Below are positions 1 through 9,837 of a DNA stretch of 64,000 nucleotides, one piece after another. A program made the translations under genes and the position numbers. Within the stretch, counting starts at the first letter, position 1, and every line of letters begins with the position of its first letter. The stretch comes from Stenogyne calaminthoides (lineage: Eukaryota > Streptophyta > Magnoliopsida > Lamiales > Lamiaceae), in the NCBI GenBank assembly GCA_037126765.1, contig JBBCBC010000012.1, positions 9,672,001-9,736,000 on the forward strand, written 5' to 3'. Below the pieces are notes generated by a model that was not told the origin of the DNA, ran no database searches, and was given only the letters and a program-made list of their open reading frames with translations.

Positions 1-512
1 ATCTTGAGCCTTACAGTTAGTCGCGGAACTACATTTCTCCTTCAAATGATGGGAACTGTATTTTCATTATTTATAACCTGACTTTTGAAATATTTTTAAT
101 TTGATTTAGGATTAATCTTTTACGTGTTATCATTTTTGTTTTCAATTAAAAAAACTGATTTTCAGATTTGACAGCTATTGCGTTTTATTGTAATATGATG
201 TTCTTTTTTAAAGCAGTAAAATATGGTGTATTAGCAATCATAGCTAACATAGAGAAAGTCATCAACAAAAATAGGAGGTTTGACCCAATAATAAGAACTC
301 TTAAAACAATAAGAATTGCTAACAAGAGTACGCACAAAAGCATTGGTACTATGATTAATCGAAAAAATAAAACAATAAGCATTAAGTCTCAAGAGATTTT
401 GATTCTCACACAAAATCTGCAAAGATGAATTCATCTTCTCGATCGTAGTAAATTGTATCACTCATCCTATTGTCATCCATCCACCTCAACTATCATTTTA
501 TTGAAGCTCATA
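1..512. other. AT-rich flank, no gene recognised
   Basis: Only short overlapping open frames on both strands, with hydrophobic or low-complexity translations and no family motif. No LTR edge, tRNA or splice pattern was recognised. It may be old flanking DNA of element H. Confidence 0.4.
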
Positions 513-687
513 TGTGACGCCCAAGGTGTTTATAAATAATTCGTTATATAATATTCTAATCTATTTGAGTTTTATATTATTATGTATAGATGGACTTTTA
601 GTGGGTCTTTATTATAATAGACTACTCATTAGTTCAAATACTCAAGAAACATTCTTTCACAATATGTTTTCCACATATCATTTAACA
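513..687 (+). repeat. Possible short LTR of Copia remnant H
   Basis: The stretch begins TGTGACGCC, contains a TATA-like TATAAATAA near 530 and ends TTTAACA directly before a primer-site-like sequence. That is the order expected of a + strand 5' LTR. No partner copy lies in the window, so the boundaries rest on the terminal TG/CA and the following primer-like site alone. Confidence 0.3.
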
Positions 688-699
688 TGGCATCGGAGC
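688..699 (+). other. Primer-binding-site-like sequence (H)
   Basis: TGGCATCGGAGC differs at two positions from TGGTATCAGAGC, the usual Copia primer site complementary to initiator-Met tRNA. It lies just after a candidate LTR end and about 90 bp before an integrase fragment of the same orientation, so gag, protease and the integrase N-terminus would have been deleted. Confidence 0.35.
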
Positions 700-790
700 G
701 TGGTTCCAAATTTCGAAAATTAGGGCTTTAATTTCAAAAAAATTAGGGATTGAAAAAATTTGGGTTTGGGTACAAATTTGGGGTTTTACA

Positions 791-935
791 ATTTCTACTC
801 ACTTTTCTGCTTTTTTGCTGAGATTAGGACTACATTTGGTGTGTCTGTGAAAATTTTGCGAAGTGATAATGCTAAGGAGTATCTCTCTGAAACATTTCAT
901 CGTTATATGCTGAATAGTGGCATTTTCCACCAAAC
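791..935 (+). pseudogene. Copia integrase core fragment (element H)
   Basis: The + strand frame reads a Ty1/Copia integrase core piece: FGVSVKILRSDNAKEYLS, which carries the second catalytic Asp (SDN), followed by GIFHQT. In intact integrases HQTS is followed by the proline-rich PQQNG motif and the catalytic Glu. Here the frame is cut at 935 by element D, whose target duplication CAAAC overlaps the HQT codons. The frame resumes for only a few codons at 63350 before another LTR at 63372. This is the outermost host of the nest. Nothing upstream resembles gag or protease, so H was already deleted. Confidence 0.7.
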
Positions 936-1900
936 TGTTGGGATACTATATGTCAGGATCTATTCGAGATGAACTCATAAACACAAATTTAATTTAAATC
1001 ACATATTATTACTAACATGAATTAACCTATGTGAATTCATATAATAATCATGCCAACAACGTCATGCAAATAATAAGCACGTAAAAGGTCCTAGCATGCG
1101 GAGTTTCTAGGAGTTTACGTAAACTTACCAATTGGAGTGACAGCTTCTGAGAAAGACATGATCAAGTATTTGACTACCAACCGAAAGTCCTTCTCAAGTA
1201 TTCCCAAGTCCTCGTTCAACAACCTTGGTGGGAGGTTCTCCAATGAACAATTATAAACAAAGGAAAAATAAATATTTTGTTACACCATCTTTGTGGATTT
1301 CTAATTTTTCCAACACATGGAATTACATTGGGGATGAAAAATTCATCCCCTATTTATAATGGGGGTGGACGAAAATTAGGGCTTATTGGCTCTTGGGAAA
1401 TTTATTTGCTTCTTCTTCAAGATACAATCTTGAATATATTCAATATATCCGATTTTCCAAAATAACTCCCAACAAAACCTCTTCCTCCTTATTATAAGGG
1501 AATTTTCAAAAATTTCACATTAATTGGGAAGAAATAAGATCTTTGACTTTTGTTGAATTTATGGGATAATCTTGTACTCCAAGAATACTTATTCCATAAA
1601 ATCTTTTCAAAAAATCAAGAAAATATTTTATGTCTCTTCCTTTAATAATTTTTTAAAATTTTGAAAAAATTAAGCAACAATGATTTATTTTATTTTAAAC
1701 ACCTTTTCATTTAATAGACTTTATTTGGGCTACTTGAGGGACCTTTAGGAGAATTAAGATGGACCTCCCAATGGGCTCTGAATTTCAATATTGAGCCACA
1801 ATATTATTCAGTCCATTAATATTAATTAATTCCACTATATAATTAATATTGCACTATCCATCTCAACCCATATTACGTTAATATGGCTCCCGGTTATTAT
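936..1900 (-). repeat. D 3' LTR, proximal part
   Basis: It aligns almost base for base with 61626-62594 of the right LTR, including the AT-rich start, the sequence around the TATA box near 1351 (CCCCTATTTATAAT, read as ATTATAAATAGGGG on the - strand) and the block ending GGCTCCCGGTTATTAT. After 1900 the alignment breaks into a composite block and resumes only in pieces after 3115. Confidence 0.8.
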
Positions 1901-3114
1901 TGTTGGGATTATCTTTGAAAAATATGTTATTATTTTCCTTTTGTATAATCGGTTTAAGATTATTTAAATTGTTATCATTAATTAATATATTTCTTTGCAT
2001 AAGCCAATAATTAAAGCTTTATATTAATTAATATTTTATCCTTGAACAACCATCATCGCGAAAGGTTGTAAGGATTGGTTTGTCTTGACCAAGAGATTAC
2101 ACTAGTGCATGACAACATTATTATCCAAATTCTTGAGGCCGGAAAAGACCTTAATTCCACTTGGATTGGTAACTATTGATTTGGTATCATGGGTAGCGAT
2201 AAAGGTTCAATACTTTTTATCTTGGGAGCCCACCAAGATTGCTAAATTTATACAAGACTCTCCAAAGCACTTTGCTTGATTTGCCTTCTTGGGAGGTTCA
2301 TAAGCTTTATCATTTAGCAAATCATCATGTAATAATGTTGAACCGTTATTGACCAAAGATAAAGATAAGATATCTTGAATTAATTAATGGGCTGATAATC
2401 TTAAACCATCATAAGTCCATAAGCAATAATGATTAATCACATTAATTATGTCCTTTATTAATTAATATTTAGGGCTTGATAGAGATTAAGAAATCAACAA
2501 AGGCCCCCTGAGTAGCCCAACATATAGTCGAGGTTAAAACAAAATCATCCCATAAGTCAAGGATAAGAGTTTTTCTTTGAATTTTGTTATGGAATGAAGA
2601 TATGTATTCTTGGAAGGTTATTCATTAAGTATTTTCAAAATTTTTGGAAAATAGATTTTCTTGAAAAGATATTAGTGGAAGATAATTTCTTGGTCAAGAC
2701 AAAGATCCAAATCTTGGATTCCTTACACATTTTTTCAAAATTCCTAAAAAAGAAAGAGGAGGTGGACCAATATTTTATTGTATATGAGATATATTCTAAG
2801 TTTCTTGTGAAACATGAAAATTCACATAAATTTTTCCTATAAATAGGGATGATTAGTTCATTCCCAAGTGATTTCATGTCTTTGTATTAGAAATCCGTAT
2901 CACCAAACCTTTTGTTAACTATCCTTCCAATGTAACAAGGGCTAAGGTTATTTTATGAAGTCCGTCCGGCCAAAGCCCATGCCCGAGAAATATTTATAAC
3001 ATTCATTTTTACATATCTAATGTTGTTGCAATGATAAATAATTTATTTCTAGTAATAAAATGAATTAAATTTGTATTTAAATATTCATAGGTAGATATAA
3101 CTCATTCCCCAACA
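1901..3114 (+). repeat. Composite block with inverted LTR of the A/D family
   Basis: The edges look like a + strand LTR: TGTTGGGATTATC at the left, ATTCCCCAACA at the right, with flanks ATTAT and ATTAA resembling a target duplication with one mismatch. Long parts (about 2565-2900 and 3045-3114) are the reverse complement of the A/D LTR. Between them are short segments in direct orientation, for example near 1950-2040, 2170-2270, 2470-2495 and 2930-3050, that follow the order of 62585-63300. It is therefore not a clean solo LTR but an interleave of two orientations. Confidence 0.55.
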
Positions 3115-3650
3115 ATTAAAAGATTATTTAGTCCATTAATTAATTAAGCAAATGAAAAGCTTTATAACTTTATCCAATAGTCTCCCAACATTATTATCCC
3201 AAAATTAATTCCACTTTTTTGAATGATATACCACAACATATCTCCAAATTTCTTGTAATTTAGCAATCATCATGTAATTAATATTATTGCGTATAAGATA
3301 TCATCATGATTCTCTTCCCATCACCTACATCAACCTAATAACATTTCTCCCACTTATACTCCAGCATCAGAAATGAATGGCGATTTGACACTCATTCCTT
3401 CCACATGTCTCTCGAATGTAAGTCAATCCCTTTACACATCAACCTTTACCAATAGATTGTTCAGATCTATCTAAGTTGTGAAACATGCACTTTTTACAAG
3501 TGAATGGATCATCTAGGTTGTCCTCCTAACTACAATGTAACCGTGTTTATTTTATGAGCGGTTATTTATAACTTCATTCTCTATCTAATGCGATAAATAA
3601 TTTATTTCAAAGAAATAAGATGGTTATTTAAAACATACTCAATGTGTTCT
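3115..3650 (-). repeat. D LTR distal part mixed with RNase H segments
   Basis: LTR sequence matching 62603-63290 resumes here but is interrupted by short internal-domain segments. CCCACTTATACTC and CACATGTCTCTCGAATG (3350-3420) and the piece around 3505-3530 belong to the RNase H 3' region, as in A at 26860-26975. Three to four switches occur within 350 bp. The LTR terminus itself (CCCCAACA) is not visible. Confidence 0.55.
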
Positions 3651-3994
3651 CTCACTTATACTCATAGTCCTGCTTTTTAAGTATACCACAACATATCTTT
3701 GGTTCCTTGAATTTTCACATCAACCTAATAACATTTCTCCCACTTATACTAAAGCAGTTAGGCAACGCATTTGACATTATTCCTTCCACATGTCTCTCGA
3801 ATATGGTGATACCGCTGTGAATGGATCATCTAGGTTGTCCTCAATGCGATCTTTGCCAAGTCCACTAACGATTTCTCGTATAAGATTCTATGTTTCTTTG
3901 CCACACCACCTTGAATTTTCAATTGCTTATCACAAGATAGTCTTTGGCATATTCAACTTCCATGGTCCAGAATTCTTGAGCCACACCATTTTTC
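3651..3994 (-). pseudogene. D RNase H C-terminal fragment
   Basis: It matches the 3' untranslated and C-terminal RNase H part of A (26770-27180), including the region that in A encodes the DN-containing strand and the HLIRD segment. The frame is broken by small indels. It stops at 3994, where B's LTR begins. D's RNase H continues on the other side of B at 39254. Relative to A, about 60 bp next to the junction are missing. Confidence 0.65.
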
Positions 3995-4855
3995 AAAAGT
4001 AGCTGACATATTCGGGGGTAGAATGTTTAGTAAACATCGGTTGTGTTCAATGTTGTTACAATCGAATGTTGTAACACTCAAAGTAACAATTAAAAGAGAG
4101 AAACAGCGGAAGACTCAGAAACACAACACACGAAATTAATAAAACTTTGCACAATCTATATCAATATAGATTGTGATGACTTATGGCCGAAATCACTATT
4201 TATCAAAACAATGAATACAAAGAGGTTCACAAATTGAATCCTCTTGAAACAAGATCAAGCATATGATCTAAAGGCTAGGTGTATCTCTACACTACCAATG
4301 GTGACCTGTTCTATGTGTATGAAACTATCTAACACCGAGACAAACATTTCACACAAAATAAATCTTGCACCAACTCGAGGTATTATAAACCCTACAATTA
4401 CTCTCTATGGTAAAATAACTCCACAACAATGACCCTATCACTCTAGATACACTCACGCACTCTACAAGTTGCTTCGACTAAACATCACACAATTAATGAA
4501 AATGTTCGGCACTTGATGTGAACATCAAGTGTCTTCTATTTATAGACTTCGTGTAGCTTTACTAGAGTCTCCTTGAAGGATCTAGAAACTCTTCCATCCA
4601 CTCTCCCATGATCTTTGTAATTGCCCCAGTTAGTGGGTTCTTCAATTCTTTTGAAAATAGTCGCATGATCTAGTCTCTTCTACTCGATTCTTGAAGCTTG
4701 TGGAATTTTCTATAATCTTGCAGAACAACCTAGATCATCAACCTGCAGTCAACAACATCAAAGACAACATTGAACATAGAAGTGTTAGTGGTTAAGAAGA
4801 AAGGATGAATATTGATGTTGTAACCAATGTTGTAACATCGTTGGAAGCATCAACA
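3995..4855 (-). repeat. B 3' LTR
   Basis: It aligns along its length with 38398-39253 and ends CATCAACA. The first 70 bp are diverged and the terminal TG is not preserved. A TATA box on the - strand (TCTATAAATAGAAG, around 4536-4546) sits beside a perfect 10-bp inverted repeat at 4510-4531. Confidence 0.8.
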
Positions 4856-4868
4856 ATCTCTCCCATTC
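4856..4868 (-). other. B polypurine tract
   Basis: On the - strand GAATGGGAGAGAT abuts the 3' LTR start TGTTGATG. A purine run directly upstream of the 3' LTR is the expected plus-strand primer. Confidence 0.6.
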
Positions 4869-5704
4869 GATCTTTCTGCTACAACACACCTGAAATACCA
4901 AATACATCAGGTATTGTGCATGATAGAGCTCATAATCATATCAGCTGCACTACTAAGTGTCAAACCATTTTGTAGCTATCAAGAATCGAATAAACATCAT
5001 CAAACAATTTCATTTGTTTGAGAAACTTCAATCGACAGAAAAACTTGTCAGAGCATAATATAAAACATATAAGAGCATGTGCATATTACATTGAAACTCA
5101 TCAGAGCAAGATGTAAGAACATCTCAGAGTAAGGGAAAATGATACAAGTACAATATATATCAATCCTTAAGACTGCAGACAAAGTAGAACATATATTACT
5201 TGAACATATTTCCACCAATCATCAAGGAAGTAGAGTAGAGCTGTCAGGAAGAAAGTTAACAGATCATTCTGAACAATCTACACAAATGACTCTTTTTCCA
5301 AAAACAAAAGGTAAGATTATCAAAGCAATGAAAACAAGGATATCAGAGCAAATATACAATAACTTAACCTAAAACAACATAATATGATCATCAGAGCAAA
5401 CTAATCATCAATACTGAAAAAACAGAATATCAGAGCATCAACACTAATACTCATAAACATAAACAAGCAAAACCTACCAACTATTGTTCAATAATTACAT
5501 AACCAAATGAACAGAGTTTAGTAAATAACTTGCAAAAAGCAGAAATAAGATCACATGAATAAGGAATGATAAACAAAGAGAGTTGGAGGTGATCAAACTG
5601 AAACAATCAGCTGTAGCATCATCAAGTCCTGCACATGCTCCCCCTCAAATTGTTCTTAACTCCCCTATCTTCATGATCTCAAATCAAACTCCCCCATTCA
5701 ACCA
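4869..5704. other. B untranslated region between env-like ORF and PPT
   Basis: No coding frame was recognised. The + strand repeats the octamer TCAGAGCA or a close form at least five times between 5045 and 5435. The same bases occur inside the initiator-Met primer site TGGTATCAGAGC. Confidence 0.45.
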
Positions 5705-7888
5705 TCATGGGAGATCACCATAGATTTCCTCTATGATATCATCAATTTCAGCTTCATCATCATCTTCATGACCATCACCTTCACCTTGTTCAACCAGAGG
5801 ATCTGGCTCATTCTCTTCATGCACATCATCCTGAACAACCTCAGGAACATCTTCAGCAGCAGGAATATCAGCAGCAACTTCAGGAGCATCAGGTGCTACT
5901 CCCCCTGGTGGAGCAGAAAACGACCTCTCCCAAAAGTTTTTCATAACATTCAACTCAGCAATCTGATCCTGCAAATTCTCAATTTGCTGAAGTATGAAAT
6001 CCCTGTGAATAGTAACAGACTGAACTGGAGAATTTTTCAAGTCAGTGTCACCATCATTGTTGCTAGCATTTGGTGTAACATCCGGATTTTGATTAGCAGG
6101 TTCAACAACCTCAGGCTCAACTTCATCTTCCTCTGCATTAGGTCTCTAATCTTGTTTTCTCTCAACAGAACTTTGGAGATTCCTAAATCAGGTATCATCC
6201 CACCAAGACTTTCAACAGGTTCCCTAGCAATGTCCAACCTGTCCAGCAGAGCAAAGATCATACATGGATATGGTAAAACACTTTTCTTACCACCTGCACA
6301 CTTCATAGCATGATAAAAAATTGTTCTTTCTAGATTGAAATTGTTCATGACCACTATCATATACATCAGGATAGCTTGAGCTTCAGTGATCTTGGTAGTG
6401 TTGGTAGTTGGCAACCAGTTGTACACAACAAATTTGTGAACAACTGAAAACAGATTTGTCAACTTGGATGACAACACCTTTGTTGTCCATCTCCTAACCA
6501 TTCCACAAGTAATAGCAGTCACAATTTCATTCAAAGGAGGGACAACTTCTTCATCTACATCAGATGTTCTCAAGAAATCATTTATCACACCAGGATTGAA
6601 GACTACATTATGACCTCTAAACCTCATATTCCAATATCTCCTAGAGTTCCTTCTACCAGTTCCTTTCTTCAGATTGCAATAGAATTCATATACCCAAGTG
6701 TCAAAGAAAGGTGAAGCAAACTGTACAACATGCAAAAGATTCCTTTCCTCAAAGAATTGAATCAGATTTTGCCTATCAAATTCATAAACTCTAATCCTTC
6801 TATCAGACAATAAAAGTTTCCTTCTCATAATAGCAAACTTAGGACTAGCAGTACCATGATATTCATCATCACTTTCATCATCATCAGGTTCAGAAGATGT
6901 GTTACCTAAACTATTTGAGTCTGATTCACCAGGGTCATCAGAGCCATCTGGTTCACCTGATGGTGTTGCAGCACCTTGCTCAACATCTTCACCAACATCA
7001 GAGCCAGCAACAGTTTCATGCCTCCTCTTTGTTCTCAACTCAGTTCTAGCATTTGTAGCAGCTTCAGGATCATTTCTGAATTTTGTTCTTCTCTCATTCC
7101 TTGCAAGTAACTCAGCAATAAGAATGAGTTCATAAGAACTTTCTGAATCAGCATGGGCATTAGCAATCCCATCACCATCATCATCAGCATCAGCTATAGG
7201 CTCAGATGCTTCACTTGGTTCAGTTTCTTCAGCAATTGATTTCTCACTTTCCTCATCAACACTCTTCTCAACAGAGTGCTCAACTTCCTCAGCAGATTTC
7301 TCACTTTTCTCAGCCTCTTTCAAACTCTTTTCTGATTCAAATGAATCAGACACATCAATTGGCTTTGAGGCTTGACCTAAATCAGAAATCATACCCCTCT
7401 TTGTCTTAGAGTAGTCAACCCTGGGCTTGTAGCGATTCGACCTTCTCCTTGGTTTCACAGGGCTTCTCTTCCTCTTCGGCTTCTTGGAGTAAGGACCAGC
7501 AGCAGCAATGTCAGCCTTAGCCTTCTCAACGGGGCTCCCCCATGGAAGTATCTTCCATCTCAACATCAGCTTGAGCATCGGGTTGTGCGGGCTCAACATT
7601 TTCAGTAGTAGGTTTTGAATTTTCGGCCCCAACAGTGAAATCATCTGGGAAAACACCACGAGGAGGGTTCGAGGATGAGACATTCGAGAATGGTAGGATG
7701 TTTACCTCGAATTCTCCAAAAGTGATTGTCGCCAGAGTTTCAGAGCATTGAAGTGAAATGATAGCCTCACTCACATTCAGCGGATGTTCGGTTTCAGGGA
7801 ATGCAACCGAAATTGGTTCTGGGTTCAATGTATTTTGGAGTGTTGGGTTGGATGATTCAGCAGTAGGTGGTGTGGCATTTGGTGAATC
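5705..7888 (-). pseudogene. B env-like ORF, main part
   Basis: The - strand frames from 7888 down to 5705 make one broken ORF. In order they show: a low-complexity N-terminal part; a basic stretch (KKPKRKR near 7460); a Ser/Glu-rich acidic linker (about 7150-7350); a globular domain (about 6200-6850) with FFEERNLLHVVQFA, YEFYCNLKK and GVINDFLR; and a C-terminal coiled coil (QQIENLQDQIAELN) followed by an acidic tail. The globular part matches the putative plant transposon protein domain found in env-like ORFs of SIRE-type elements. Frameshifts lie near 7535 and 6150. No transmembrane segment is evident. C inserted at 7888/23243 and cut off the N-terminus. The actual function of such ORFs is unknown; 'env-like' is positional. 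Confidence 0.75.
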
Positions 7889-9631
7889 TGTAGGTCCCGA
7901 ACGGGTTTCGTGAGGGCAGAAGTCTAGAGGGGAGGGGTGAATAGACTTCTGAAAACTTTTTCGTTCAGATCAGGTGTGATTGCAGTTTGCCTGATCAGAG
8001 TGCAAGTGAATCAGTTTGGACTGATGTTCAATCTTACTGAGTGCCTGAGGGCAGATCAGTTTGATATCTGTCAGTTTAACTGATAGTGCGGAAGCTAGTT
8101 AATACCCGTGTGAAAAACCAGGTTTATCAAATCAGATTCTCAAGTCAGTTTTCAATCGGCTGACTAAGCTGTCAACTTGATCAGATCAGTTGCTTGGTGC
8201 AGACTGATATTAACTCAGAATATGTATGCAATTTTAAGCTCAGTTGTGTGTAATAGTGTAAAGCAATAAAGAGCAAGTAAATGCACACAAGATTTTTATA
8301 GTGGTTCAGACAATCGGTCCTACGTCCACTCTTCCCTATCACAAGGGGCACCAACTAAACCAACTTAACCGACTGGATTTAGTTTAATGTGTTAGTCCAA
8401 CACCCAACAGATGTTTATTGAGTTCACACTCAACCGATCCCAGAAATCAGAACTAGAATCCCTAGTCTGAAATCTTGCAAAAACAAACTTAACCTAACTT
8501 TTGAGTTTGGGTAAAGGTTTGTTGTGGTTCCAACTGGAAATCTATCCTAGTGTTTATGTAGCCAAATGCTAGACGATGAGATTTCTATGCTAAGAACAAT
8601 GGGATGAACACTTAAGAATAATCTTCAAATTCGGTGTTCTTCGAGCAGAAATTCTGCTATAGCTTTTGCTTCTTGATAATTTGCGTGAATATCGTTGTTC
8701 CGCTCCTTCGGTGTGTTCTTCACTTTTGAAGAGCAATCCCATTTTATAGACCACAAAATCAAAGAGCCGTTGGAGAGCAATTTAAATTTCGGGCTATATT
8801 TGGTAGGTTTGTAGGATTTGATGTGACGTGCTCCAAATATCGGCGTGGTAGAAGGCATGATTAGCGTCGTTTGTGTCCGCAGCATCGAATCCCGCAATGT
8901 CAGCTCTTTTTGTGCACGTGTCGCTTTCTCTTTGGCTTACGAGTGCGACACTTCAGTATTTGTCCATTTGACGCTTGATATTACTTTTGTAGAATATTCG
9001 TGTTATCTGGTGTACCATTTTGGTTGACGCCAGGTGTGAGCTGACCTGATCAGATAACTGATCAGTCTACCTGATAGAGTCTTCTGATGCAAATTATCTT
9101 AGCACAATTTGCAGACTCGTCTGATGTAGGTCTTCTGGTCTTCTGATAGTCTTATGATCTTTAGGTTACTCTGACTCTCAGTGTCTTCAGTGTCATACTG
9201 AGTCTTCAGGTTTCTCTGAGTCTTCAGGCTTATCTGAGTCTTCAGGTTCATCTGAGTCTTCAGGTTCATCTGAGTCTTCAGGTTTATCTGAGTCTTCAGG
9301 TTTATCTGAGTCTTCAGGTTTATCTGAGTCTTCAGGTTTATCTGAGTCTCAGAGTCTTCTGTCTTCACCTGATCATCTGACTTCTTCTTGTCTTATGACT
9401 TGTCTTAGTCTTCTGATCATCTGACCTTATCTGGTCATCTGATAATTTGACCTGACCTATACATATTGAGTTCCCCCTCAATATGTGACCTATCTTTTAC
9501 ATCAACTATCTATACATTTTAGCTGGTCATCTTAATCTGATTCTAAGTCATCAGTCAGCTGACAGATCTAACTGGTCCTATTACAACCTGTTTTGGAACT
9601 TCCATCAAAACTAAATACAAATTTCCCAACA
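7889..9631 (-). repeat. C 3' LTR
   Basis: It starts TGTAGGTCCCGAACGGG and ends TTTCCCAACA. It aligns over 1.7 kb with 21515-23242 with few substitutions. The - strand TATA box (TCTATAAAAT) is at 8741-8750. It contains an 18-bp tandem repeat array (9198-9350). Confidence 0.9.
9198..9350. repeat. 18-bp tandem repeat in C 3' LTR
   Basis: Eight consecutive units of CTGAGTCTTCAGGTTTAT and variants. The partner LTR carries about seven full units plus one partial. The translation (KTQINL repeats) is a by-product of the period being a multiple of three, not a gene. Confidence 0.85.
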
Positions 9632-9648
9632 ATTTCCCCCTTTTTGAT
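9632..9648 (-). other. C polypurine tract
   Basis: On the - strand CAAAAAGGGGGAAATT runs directly into the LTR start TGTTGGGAAATTTG. It is long and pure, as expected for a functional plus-strand primer. Confidence 0.75.
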
Positions 9649-9837
9649 GGAACCAAAACACTTAATCAGAAAAACAGATAACATGAATAGAAATGCAGAT
9701 AATGTAAAATAATACTTTCTTCAGAAGACAATGAGATGTTGTCTTAGAATCAGAGAGATAGAATATTTCATTAAGATAGGTGTGTGCATTACAGAATACA
9801 TAAAACACACCTACCATCTGATTCCAAGTTGTCTTCC

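Noticed and set aside
168..428. 86-residue ORF at the left edge
   Set aside because: Hydrophobic and lysine-rich AT-driven frame with overlapping frames on the other strand, no family features.
5768..6313. 181-residue + strand ORF
   Set aside because: Exact shadow of the env-like ORF of B on the other strand, with composition typical of antisense reading.
7884..7888. GAATC as target duplication of C
   Set aside because: The partner flank is TAATT; only the central AAT agrees. I record the duplication as unproven rather than real.
9198..9350. Regular 18-bp repeats resembling a CRISPR array or a repeat protein
   Set aside because: There are no unique spacers, the units are contiguous, it lies inside an LTR, and the genome is a plant. 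The KTQINL repeat frame is a by-product.
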